Source of the DNA: Cornus controversa
Lineage: Eukaryota > Streptophyta > Magnoliopsida > Cornales > Cornaceae
Direction: 5' to 3'
Assembly: GCA_026545225.1 (NCBI GenBank)
Contig: CM048845.1
Coordinates: forward strand, 30,879,001 to 30,943,000
DNA length: 64,000 nt
Under the pieces are notes generated by a model. That model saw nothing but the letters and a program-made list of their open reading frames with translations. It was not told the origin of the DNA and made no database searches. Below are positions 48,030 through 59,455 of this stretch, piece after piece; within the stretch, counting starts at the first letter, position 1; each line of letters begins with the position of its first letter. The position numbers were made by a program, and so were the translations under genes.

Positions 48030-48179
48030 GTCTCTATAAGAAGAAAGGACAAGCGAGAAATTACACAATACATTAGTGTTGAAGAAGTTGAAGAGAATGA
48101 GGACCAAATACCTACTTCACGGACTTCAGTCTTTGATCGGATCGGAGCCCAAAGTCTCCATACTTCGGTATTTGAAAGG

Positions 48180-51100
48180 TTGAATATGTCTAGACAAATA
48201 AATAGATCATCTCCTCATAACAACCATTCTCCCCGGGCTTCAGTATTCAGTAGGTTGGATACCCCTGCTCAGAATAGAGAAGTTCTGAATTCTCAGCCAC
48301 GAAACTCTGTATTTTCTCGAATTAAAGGCACAAGTTCCACACCTGAGGAAAGAAGTAATGAGGTAAGTCAAGAAAAGATTGAGCTCAAATCAGAGAAGGA
48401 TGATGATGTTCGAAGCCTAATTCTATCACGAATGAAGCGAAAAGTGGATTTAGAAATTAACATTAATGAAGTACTAAAAGTCAAAAGACGAACCATTATA
48501 TGCATGGGGCATTCTAACCAAGAAGACCAAGCAAATGTTACAGAGGAAATGATTTACGCTACTTCCCACCATATCACAGTGGAGGAAGAAGATTCAAATT
48601 CTGATGCACAAGATGAAGAAATAAAGGAAGCACCTCCAACACTTGAAGACGGGGGGCAATCTACTATTGATCAACTTAAGAAAATAAACTTGGGATCGTC
48701 TGAAGAGCCTAAACCAATTTTCATTAGTGCACTCTTAAGCCCGCCAGAGGAAAAAGAATATGTCGAATTATTATCTGAATATAGAGACATTTTTGCCTGT
48801 ACTTACAAAGAAATGTTAGGTCTTGAGCCCAAGATTGCAGTCTATAACCTCGCGGTTAAGCATGGCACACAACCAATCAAGTAATCCTAACGTTTCTTTA
48901 GGCCTGATCTTATCCTAAAGATTGAGGAAGAAATTAACAAACTAATCGATGCAAGCTTCATTCGAGAGGTTAAATATCCAACATGGATTTCAAGTATTGT
49001 CCTTGTTAAAAAGAAAAATGGACAAATACGAGTTTGTGTGGACTTCCGTGACCTGAACTCTGCATGCCCAAAAGATGACTTCCCTATTCTTGTGGCTGAA
49101 CTCACGGTGGATGCAACAACGAGACATGAGGCTCTTTCGTTCATGGATTGCTTCTCTGGCTACAATCAAATAAGAATGTCACCAAAAGATGAAGAGTTAA
49201 CTGCGTTCCGCACTCCAAAGGGGATTTATTGCTACAAGGTTATGTCTTTTGGACTTAAGAATGCCGGTGCTACTTACCAACGGGCCATGCAAAAGATTTT
49301 TGATGACATGCTTCATAAAATCATAGAATGCTATGTTGATGACTTGGTTGTCAAATCCAAGGAAAGAATGACTCATCTCAAAGATCTTCGCATAGTTTTT
49401 GAATGATTAAGAAAATTCCAACTGAAGATTAATCCTCTCAAATGTGCATTTGGCGTCACATCAGGAAAGTTCCTTGGATATATTGTCCGACATCATGGCA
49501 TTGAAGTCGACCCATCAAAGATTGATGCCATTCAAAAAATGGCACCACCTAAAAATCTACGTGAATTGCGAAGTCTTCAAGGACAACTTGCTTTCATTCG
49601 TCGATTTATTTCAAATTTGGCCGAACGATGTCAACCATTTAGCCGACTTATGAAGAAAGATGCTCCATTCATATGGGACCAGACCTACCAAAATGCTTTG
49701 GACAGTATCAAGAAATACTTGCTTAACCCCCCGGTATTGGGAGCTCCTATCCTTGGAAAAGCACTTATACTATACATTGCTGCTCAAGAAGAATCGCTCG
49801 GGGCGCTTCTAGCACAAAACAATGAGAAAAATAAGGAAAAAGCTCTATACTATTTGAGTAGGAGATTAACCGCGACAGAGTTCAAGTACCCTTCAATTGA
49901 GAAGACTTCTCTTGCGTTAGTTTTTGCTTCCCAAAAATTGAGACATTATTTTTTGGCTCACACAGTCCATGTGGTTGCAAAAGCAGACCCTCTCAAATAT
50001 GTCATGTCAAGACCTGTTCTTTCTGGACGACTTGCAAGGTGGTCGATTTTGTTCAATGAATTCAAAATCTTGTATGTTCCGCGTAAAGCAGTCAAAGGAC
50101 AAGCTCTTGCTAATTTCTTAGCTGACCATCCCATACCAGCCGATTGGGAAATTTCAGAAGACTTTCCTGATGAGGAGGTGTTCCTTATTGATATCCTTCC
50201 CCCATGGATGATGTTTTTTGATGGTGCGGCACGTTCTGAAGGAGCTGGGGCGGGCGTGGTATTTGTCTCTCCACAAAGGCAAATTCTTCCATACGCATGT
50301 TCATTTCTAGAAAATTGTTCAAATAATGTTGCCGAATATCAAGCTCTGATAATTGGTCTTCAAATGGCAAATGAAATGATAATTTCAGACATTGAAATTT
50401 ATGGGGATTCTAAGTTAGTGATCAACCAACTTCTCAAGGATTACGAAGTCAAGAAAGATAATTTGATCCCATATTATCAGTATGCTTCTAATCTACTTAG
50501 TAGGTTTGATAATGTTGTTTTGGAACATGTTCCAAGGGACGAAAATCGTTTGGCAGATGCATTAGCTAACTTGGCAACCACAATGGCATTAGGGGAGGAT
50601 GAGGCAATTACTGTTCCAGTATGTCAACGATGGGTACTACCACAGTTACTTGAAGGCCAATTAGAAGAAATAAATACAATCTCTGTTTCGATTGTCGAGA
50701 CCGAAGGCTAGAGACAACCCATCATCAATTACTTGGAACATAGGAAGCTTCCTGAAGACCCTCGTCACAGAACTGAGATACGTCGAAGAGCTCCTCGATT
50801 CATCTTTTACAAAGATACATTGTTTCGACGTTCATACGAAGGTCTTTTCCTTCGTTGTCTGGGAGAAGAAGAAGCAACTCATGCAATGGAAGAAGCACAT
50901 TCAGGGGTCTGTGGGGCTCATCAGTCAGGTCCTAAGCTTCACTTTCGAGTAAAGAGGATGGGATACTATTGGCCAACCATGGTTAAAGATTGTATGGATT
51001 ACGCTAAAAGATGCCAAGCTTGTCAATTCCATGCCAATTTCATACACCAGCCACCTGAGGTGTTGCACCCTACCATTGTGTCCTGGCCATTTGATGCATG

Positions 51101-51950
51101 GGGACTAGACGTAGTTGGACCTTTCTTGAAATCTTCTAAAGGTCATTTATATATCCTTGCGGCAACCGATTATTTTTCAAAGTGGGCTGAAGCAATCCTA
51201 GTCAAAGAAGTGAAAAAAGAGACAGTGGTGGACTTCATAAAAGGAAACATTATCTTTCGATATGGTGTTCCTCGTCACATCATAACTGACAATGGATTAC
51301 CCTTTAAAAATAGTCTGGTGACCAATTTATGTGAAAGATTTGGTTTCAAGCAACATAAGTCTTCAATGTACAATGCGCCAGCAAATGGACAAGCAGAAGC
51401 TTTCAATAAAACTCTTTGCGATTTATTGAAAAAGGTAGTCTCTAAGTCTAAAAAGGACTGACATGAAAGAATGGGAGAGGCTCTTTGGGCATATCGAACA
51501 ACATATCGTACTCCAACCCAAGCAACGCCGTATTCTCTAGTTTATGGTGTCGAAGCAGTTCTCCCACTTGAGCAACAAATTCCTTCTTTGAGGATTGCCA
51601 TACAAGGACTGACAAATGAAGAAAATGCCAAATTACGTCTTCAAGAGTTGGAGGCATTGGATGAAAGAAGACTTGAGGCTCAACAGCGGTTGGAGTGTTA
51701 CCAAGCTCGATTCTCAAGTGCCTTCAACAAAAGAGTTCGTCCTCGATCCTTTCAAGTTGGTGACTTGGTGCTTGCTGTGCGAAGGCCTATTATCACTAGC
51801 CATCGTATGGGTAACAAATTTACATCCAAATGGGATGGACCATATGTGGTGCGAGAAGTCTACACCAATGGCGCCTACAAAATTGTTGATGAAGATGGGG
51901 TCAGAGTTGGGCCTATCAATGCCAAATTCCTAAAACGATACTACCCATAA
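48180..51950 (+). pseudogene. Reverse transcriptase - RNase H - second RNase H - integrase region of the Tat element
   Basis: Recognisable parts in order are a reverse transcriptase (VCVDFRDLNSACPKDDF, then CYVDDLVVKS at ~49330) and its connection/RNase H segment (LYYLSRRLTATEFKYPSIEK). A second plant-type RNase H (MFFDGAARSEGAGAGVVFVS, IYGDSKLVINQL, ENRLADALANLA; 50200-50580) follows. Last come the integrase with its zinc-binding part (near 50880-51040), the core (DVVGPF, AATDYFSKWAEA, ITDNGLPF) and a C-terminal tail ending FLKRYYP. The dual RNase H places it in the Tat lineage. The region is interrupted several times. Confidence 0.88.
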
Positions 51951-52059
51951 ACAATGGAATGACTGCTCCTGATTGCACGAGCCTAAACTGCACTACACTC
52001 CTGGCCCGCACGAGTATAAACTGTGTACGGCCCGAAAAAAAAAAAAAGTTTGAGTTTGT

Positions 52060-52235
52060 TATTTTGAACTACGTAAATGACTTGATCCCTGTTGAGGGTA
52101 CGTAGACAGCTTGGAGGTTTGTTCTGAGTTCAGTCACCTGAAAAAAAAATTTTTTTTTTGAACTACGTAAATGACTTGATCTCTGTTGAGGGTACGTAGG
52201 CAGCTTGGAGGTTTGTTCTGAGTTCAGTCATCCAA
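52060..52235 (+). repeat. Direct repeat after pol (2 copies of ~80 bp)
   Basis: TTTGAACTACGTAAATGACT and the following GAGGGTACGTAG(A/G)CAGC occur twice, separated and followed by poly(A) runs. The TACGTAGGCAGC phrase after pol is common in Tat-type elements of many plants. Confidence 0.85.
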
Positions 52236-52373
52236 AAAAAAAAAAAAAGAAGAAATAGAAATAGAAAAGGGGATCTTTTATTATTAAAATGGAAGGCATA
52301 ACAATTCTATTGAAAATTTGTTTAATGCATAACATAAAATCATTGAGAACAAGACAATATATAAAGAGAGAAA

Positions 52374-55300
52374 TTAAGACAGCCAAGGTAACTCTAGGAT
52401 CTCTTCTTGCTCTTTCTTCAACAACTTCTCTAAAGTGCTTACAACACCACGGTCATGATCAGGGATGATAATAATCTCTTCGATTGTTTTCTTTTCTTTC
52501 TTGATGCTAGCAATGACATCTTGCCTCTGAGAGATTCGTGAATTAGCCTCCGAAATTGAAGCTTCACGCTTCTTAATTTGAATAAGTAAAAGCTCTAACT
52601 CCTTTGTATCGTTGAGAAGATCTGCTTCATGTTTCTGAACATGTGCCACATCTACAATATCTGAAGAAAGGGCCTCATTAAGGCGTGAGTCAATATGGGC
52701 CAAGCGTTGGGAGTGTACTTCTTCAGTCAAAGCTTGGTCATACCTCGACTTAAGATCATTGTATTCCTCTGCATTCTGTAAATATGAGTTAACCCTCTCC
52801 CGAAACTCAGAACAGTCCATGGAAAGTGAGGAAATCTCATCAAAAGTTTCTTTAACTCTTGATTTAAGTAATGGAGCTTTAGAAAAATCCGTCCTCTTTA
52901 GCATCCTCTTGAGATTGTTTCCCAATGCTAAGGCCGATTGACGTCTGATTCCAGAAATCATATTCGTCACATCATAAGTGGGCGCTTCATAAAATGCGGC
53001 CTGGTGTGATTCCTGAATATTCACTTGGGGTATCACATGCCTCCTATTGTCTCCACACGTGCCTGACCTTGAGACTTGTGTCCAACAGAAGAATCATGAG
53101 GATGAAGATTTACCAACACTTGATCAGAAACTTGAAGGGAAGATGTGACCTCTGCTGCGGAAGGAAGAATATTTTTCTTTCTGGTCACCAACTCAAAGGC
53201 GGAGGGTCCATAAACAGACTCTTCACCACCAAGATGATTTGCATCGTCAATTGCTCCATTACCATCTTCTACCTTTAAAATAAAAAAATAAAATAAAAAG
53301 TGTGTACATGTGCAAAATATATATATATATATATACCTGCAAATCATCAACCTGCATTGGTAAAGAACCACCAGAAAGTCCTTCAAAGAAGTCCTCCGTA
53401 TTTGGAAGGGAAATAACATTCTCTGCTGAAGAGGCACAGTCTGACACTCTTGTCATGTGCTTCCAGTTGCGTTCACCACTAGCTCTTCCACCCCCACTTC
53501 GGATCACCATAGATCGAGGATGCTTCTGGATGTTAGAAGGATGACTGGATGGGTTGAAAGGGGTGGCTGACCCATTAACAAAATTATCGCTGCTCCGAGT
53601 CTTTGAAGATTCTCCAATCATGTGTTCAGTATGCGTTCCTGGTCTTCGGTTTAGAGCCTCATCCTTCCTAGACTTTGCTTCTTTATTTTTTGGAGAGGCT
53701 GGACGTTTATTTCGCGATAAGTTCTCCATTGTAGTCATGAATGGATCAACATGGACCTTTGACCACCAATCAACATAAGCTTTGGTGACTGAAAAATCCT
53801 TTAGACTCATAGTCTCTGGCAATAATACTGAAGACTTGGTGTTATGGAGAGTACATGATTTCCAATATTTGAAAACCTCGTCCAACGACCCAGTGCGAAT
53901 GTCTTGTTTCAAATTTCCTGGAACATCTTGGTGAAAACCAAACTGCCTGCTGAATTTATAGGGGCTGTAGGGTTCAAGGACATAGTAGTCACCTTGTCTT
54001 AAGGATAAAAAACTGGAGCGAAGACTGGCCAAATACTCAAAACAAATAATTGTCATCTCATCATCAACTTTAGCTTCCCTTTGGTGAAACTTCATTGCCA
54101 AGCGATTTAACACAAGACCCTTACAACAAATCTTGCGCCTCAGAATTGTTAAAGTGCTTTGCCATCCCCTCTCCTGCATATTTAGTCATCCGAGGTGAAG
54201 ATTGGTTGATTGGAGACCGAAAATGTGTCTGAAAATATTCTGCTAGCCAGGCATATACATAATGAGCAGGAAGTACAACTGTAGAATTTAGAGATTCGGG
54301 AAGTGAGATGATGTCATTCAAACCCCTATAGATGCTCGCAAGTACTGGAACAGTAAGACAAAATATTTCTCCATATGCCATCTTGCTTGCAATCTTAAAC
54401 ACTCCAGGATGAATTATGTTTGCAGGACTTGAAGGAAGCACAAACTTGCACAACCAACATGCTAAAAATGCAGCCAAATAAGTCTTCTCTTTAACTTCAT
54501 CACTTACACCGAGGTCGACAAACACCTTTTCTTCTAATGGGGTTCGCTTGCGAATAGAACCAATAGAACCAGAAGGATTGTGAAGCTCTCTTGGTCGTTG
54601 GGTTTTGTTCCTTGACTTTCTACTTGGAGGTTTAGGATGCTCCAATGAACCCTTATACCAAAAGTTCACCCAGTCGGAGATCTGTACAACTCCTGCACGA
54701 GTCGGTGATAGGCCAGAAATAAATCTTGACAGCACATCGGAAGAAAAAATTTCCCATCCTTGGTCTTAGTCGACAACTCATTTGCATTAGGGATAACCTC
54801 GTCATAGAATTTTTCGCTAAATGGAAGGCCACCTATCTCATACAAGTCCCAAAGGGAGATGGAAACCTCACCAAGTGAAGTATGAAGAGTATTAGTTCCA
54901 TGGGACCAAGATTCCAAGAATGCCTTTAACACATTTGGGTGTCGATCATAGGAAAAAAGAGAAGCAAAAATGGCATCATATAATCTCGCTGCCTTGAGAG
55001 AAGGACCATTACGACTCAAAATGTCTTCTGATCATTCCCAATACTTCTCGGTGTAAGTCAAATCACACATCATCTTGGGGGAGAAATTCCATCCTACATA
55101 TCCATTGCGAACTTTGTTGCCCAGAAGCAAAAATTTATTAGAATTGTTGACCTGTTCGTGTAAAGGAGACTGCAATAACAACGCTCGTCGAACTGAAGGA
55201 TTCTTCTCGGTTTCAAAAGGACTAAAGGTCGAAAGCTCACATAAAAGTTCCTTGGACCAATGAGACAAGTGCAGTGAAAGTCCAAAATGAGGCACAGACG

Positions 55301-55418
55301 CAGCGAATCGACCAATTAACGGCCTGTGAGCGTCAAGGGTCGTCCCTTTCTCTAGAGCATCACCTTCTTTTTCAACAACGGTTAAAGCGCCTTCTTGGAA
55401 ACATCGGAAGACAACCAT
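52374..55418 (-). pseudogene. Antisense ORF of the Tat element, plant-mobile-domain (PMD, aminotransferase-like) type
   Basis: On the minus strand, a region of about 3 kb between pol and the 3' LTR encodes a long protein-like sequence from MVVFRCFQEGALTVVEKEGD toward the left. The part around 54670-55030 (SLGEVSISLWDLYEIGGLPF preceded by AFLESWSHGTNTLHT) is typical of the plant mobile domain seen in MAIN/MAIL proteins and in some transposons. The far part (52400-53040) is coiled-coil rich (KKREASISEANSRI). Antisense ORFs in this position are known for Retand/Tat elements. The region is broken in a few places, some of which may be introns. Its function in the element is unknown. Confidence 0.75.
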
Positions 55419-55604
55419 GATTGATTTGAATCAAGACTGAAAGAAAAAGAGAATTGTAAGTAAAAAAAAAAAAAGTGTGAAATTAAAGGTTTAATTTTGC
55501 CTCCATGCTTCAAAAAAAAATAAAAAAAAAATAAAAAATACATAATCAAGCTTGCATGAAATATGATTTTAAGATAATGCTGGTGGTTCTGGTCAAACAT
55601 CGTT

Positions 55605-56060
55605 TACAGGACTGGTGCACAAAAGCGCAATTGTGCACGCAGTCAGACTTGTCTCTAAGACTGGTGCACAAGAGCGCAATTGTGCACGCAGCCGGATTCG
55701 CCTCCAATACCGGTGCACAAGAGCGTAATTATGCATGCAGCCGGATTCGCCTCCAATACCGGTGCATAAGAGCGCAATTGTGCACGCAGCTGGATTCGCC
55801 TCCAATTAAGACTGGTACACAAGAGCGCAATTGTGCACGCAGTCGGATTTGCCTTCGTGACTGGTGCACAAGAGCACAATTGTGCACACAGTCGAATCTT
55901 CAAAATGCAGAAGAACAAGCACATTTGCGCAAACTGCAAATCACACCTCCGAAAATGGTGCACAAGAGCGCAATTGTACACACAATCAGAGACTTCAAAA
56001 ATAGTCACGCAAACGCACTTGTGCAAACTGTGGTCACATCTTCTTCGGAATTGTTACCCA
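55605..56060 (+). repeat. Hairpin tandem array before the 3' LTR
   Basis: Seven clear copies of a ~50-bp unit (55612-56000) are followed by degenerate ones. Each unit contains GTGCACAAGAGCGCAATTG then TGCACGCAG; GTGCACA and TGTGCAC form a 7-bp stem around a 10-base loop. Tandem arrays in the hypervariable 3' region are a known property of Tat/Ogre elements and a source of new satellites. Confidence 0.88.
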
Positions 56061-56710
56061 AGTGCACATTTTTGTATGCAAATTTATGTTACAAAGACAT
56101 ACTGCTGGAGAAAATTTTAACAAAAAAAAAAAAAAAATCTATGCGAAGAGGTGTTCATACATTTGAACATACATGCAGATGTACAAACAGTGGGGTAGTG
56201 TTGGGTCATGCATTACTAAGAAGACACAATCAGGGTAATCTATGGGTGAAGTGGTCCCTTCGCTTTGATTTAAGCCCATACAAATAGCCAACTAATGGCC
56301 CAAGGTCAAAATCGTTCCTTCTTAATGATACTTATGAAAGGTGATGCAGTCTTGCCCATTCAAAGTTGGTCAAGATGTATTATATTTACACTTGACTGCC
56401 CATCTACTCATTCATGGATATACAAATCCAACCATTCTGTCCATATCTGTTATATACAAGGATGTTCAATTTTTTTTTTTTGGATTAACAAATGTGTTCT
56501 TGCACGAAAATATGATCATTGAACATACCCAAAAAAATAAAAATAAAAAAATGTATATATTTTAAGTTTTGCCAATCCTGTATGGTGAGCTTTCATATTG
56601 AAATAAAAAAAAAACAAAAAAGAAAAAAAATAAATTCAAATTAAGTCATGTACTTCAAGACTTTTTTTTTTTTCCTAAGTGCATAACAAGCATGCATGTC
56701 ATAAAGTCTT
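56061..56710 (+). other. Non-coding 3' region of the Tat element
   Basis: A-rich tracts and no supported frame between the hairpin array and the polypurine tract. Confidence 0.6.
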
Positions 56711-56725
56711 GAAGTGGGGGCAATT

Positions 56726-57500
56726 TGTAGACACATAAATTTTGTGATAGTCTTATCACCGTCCGATTGATCAACAAGTTAAATACTCTTGGTCAATTAA
56801 ATTCCATGATTGCGGGTCCCATCGACGGACAAGTGTTAAAATCCTGAAGGTGCAGGCCTTCAAACAAATGTGTGACAATTCAAATTTAAATTTGAATTTA
56901 TTTCCATATAAAAGGAGATAAAATCTCTTTATTAATGGAGGTTGGCACAATTAATGGGGAGTTACTAAATTAAACTCTCACCCTTTGGCCTATAAATACA
57001 AGGTCACCCTACACATTCAAGACAGAGACACAAAGAGTTCAAGAGAACACAAAAGCTCTGCCAAAGCTCTGCCTCAACCAACACTCGAAGTTTTGAAGAC
57101 GAAGAACATCAAGCACGTCACACAAGTGTTGTTCTACTTCAAAGACCTTCAACCTTCGAAGTTCTGAAGACGAAGAACATCAAGCACGCCACACAAGTGC
57201 CGTTCTTCTCCGAAGACCTTCAATCCACCGTTCGAGATCAAGCTCTATCGGCCCTCGATCGAAAATCCAGTCAAGCCTTCCTCAATCCTGAAGTTTTGAA
57301 GAAAGCTCATCACTACCGGTTCAAGAACAAGCTTTCGAAGCCCTTGTACCAAACATCAAGGAGATTGAATTAGAGGAAGATTCTTTATTGTAAAAGAATC
57401 GACCACAGAGAATTTTACCTATTTTTCTCAAATTAATAAAATCGATTGTTTGTTACTCAATTTCGTTCCTAGATTTTCGGACACGAAATTTGTGTGTACA
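56726..57500 (+). repeat. 3' LTR of the Tat element, 775 bp
   Basis: It is the same length as the 5' LTR and begins TGTAGACACATAAATTTTG directly after the polypurine tract. It ends ACGAAATTTGTGTGTACA before the ACATC target copy. Confidence 0.92.
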
Positions 57501-59455
57501 ACATCAATTAACATCTAAGCACAGTTCACATTATATAGGACCATAATTTTTTAGACACAACATTCAGGAAAATATTTTCTTAGACACAAACCCGACCTTT
57601 CTTGACAAAATATTTGCCACTTCAAGTTTCAACTAGGATAATGTAGACGACAATATTAAATTATTAGCATTCAAGAAGACAAAACAAAGGTAATATAAGT
57701 TATAATATATTGTACAGGAAAAGAAGGTTACTTCTAGTTTTTCTTATTATTAATTTTGACAAATAGTAGTTGTAGTTATCATTAGTGCATGCTTCCATCT
57801 CCACTGTAATCTATATTATATTTATTTTTTTGCCTATAATAGTAGTTGTATTTTAAAAGTGACAACATTTCTAGAATGGTTAGTCTCTTGTTTTCCTCTT
57901 ATTGTATTTGGAGGGTATGTCGTCTTGTAGATAACTTTTCTTTTTCTTAATACAACTATAAATTGTCAAAAAGAAGAGAAAGAATATAGTAAAAATAATA
58001 AAATTATTATTACAATAAGAAAATAAATCTATTTATCTTTATTTGGCTCCTCTCTACTAATGGAATCGATATTGTCCTACTAACATATCCATAATATAGT
58101 CAATCAAATTAACAATGGACAACAAAAAACTGGAGCAAGTAATACAATATGAACAGGATAGACTTTACCAGGAAAAAAAAAACTAAACAGAATGGAACAT
58201 TGGGTTAAAAACATTTATACACACATATATTGTCAGCCACTTCTTATGTCAGGCTTGTATGAAACAGGCACCTTGATGACTAATATGAAAGTAATCAAGT
58301 ACATTTTTGGTGTCTATCAAAGCTGTTGGCTGGTTAGTTAAAGACCTTTGTGGTGTAATTTTACATTGCTCAAAATTTGAAGACCACTCCTAGCAAATTG
58401 GAATGGAAAGTGAAGAAGAGAAATACTTAACACAAAGGAGGGGATTTTTTTTTCTATATATTTTTTTAATAAGGTATTCAAGCAGAGTACAAATTGGCTG
58501 GCATATTAACTGTTGGCACTATCTTTTAATGACAGTAAAATAAACTCTTAGTGACAGCTAAATAAAACTGCTACAATAAGATATTTTTTGACACCTTTTT
58601 TCCCCTGTTGTGGCAATTCAAAGAAATGGCTGGTGTACATACTTTATTTTCAGATTGGGGTATGCGCAGGTCTCTTTTTTTTTTCGAAGGCAAGAAGATA
58701 TTTTGATAAAAACTAAAGTCTAGCAAATACATGACAATCATGTTTGTTGCTCTCTTTTAGCCTGGTAATAGTTCCTTTTACATTTTTTTATTATAATTTT
58801 TGTTTATATAATTTCAAATTGTATCAGAAAATTTCCATTGAGTTCTGTATGTTGTGGATGAATTCTTTATTTATACAAAGTTAAGATGGATTTTTGTATG
58901 GAGTGTATATGGACCATTGCAGATTGAGATTGAAGTGTCTAAATTTTTGTTGTTTGGTTGCAAGGCTGGTGAGTGATATTGGTTGTGTAGGCTTTGGGTG
59001 TAGTTTGGTTGGAAATAATGTATAAGCAGAACTTGTGGATTACAACAGATTATTTTTTAATTTATATATTGAATGTCTAACCGAATTTGAATTGCGGCTA
59101 ATTAGTTGACCTTTTTGGTGTGGGCTCTTTAATTTAAATTATATAATATAGTTGATTGTTAAAAAAATGTGTTATGGGAACTCTTTCCTAAGCCCTTGGT
59201 GATTTCCTTCACATGTCTTTTTTACAATATAGGAGGTTCTAATAAGCATATATTATATTACTTTCTTTTTTCTATTTTGAATCATTAGGATGTCTTTACT
59301 CTCTTTATTCCATGTTTTGAAGCTTTATATTGATGGAGGTGTCTAAAATTGAATTTTGTTTCACTTGTATTGGTTCTTTGATTAATTGTTCATAATCATA
59401 ATTTAGCTTATTCCAATAATTTTGTATTTGTAGTTGTTTGATTGTATCTCTCTTC
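57501..59455 (+). other. CACTA interior upstream of the TNPA-type gene, no gene
   Basis: About 2 kb of A/T-rich sequence. Around 58520-58560, TTAATGACAGTAAAATAAAC and TTAGTGACAGCTAAATAAA resemble the element's subterminal motif. Nothing else is recognised; introns or a promoter of the downstream gene are possible. Confidence 0.4.

Larger units (their letters stand above)
43746..57500 (+). mobile_element. Tat-lineage Ty3/gypsy LTR retrotransposon, 13.8 kb, nested in the CACTA element
   Basis: Two 775-bp LTRs (43746-44520 and 56726-57500), both TG...CA, enclose a primer-binding site, gag, protease, reverse transcriptase, two RNase H modules, integrase, a long antisense ORF, a tandem array and a polypurine tract (GAAGTGGGGGC, 56711-56721). 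The second, plant/archaeal-type RNase H before integrase and the large region between pol and the 3' LTR are diagnostic of the Tat (Retand/Ogre) lineage. Flanks are GCATC left and ACATC right, a 5-bp duplication with one difference. The LTRs differ at about 22 of 775 positions (~2.8%), roughly 1.1 million years at 1.3e-8 per site per year. The element is structurally complete but broken, with about five interruptions in gag-pol and a few in the antisense ORF. Confidence 0.92.

Noticed and set aside
55556-56287. 243-codon plus frame over the Tat hairpin array
   Set aside because: Periodic protein made by the ~50-bp tandem unit; both strands are open for the same reason.
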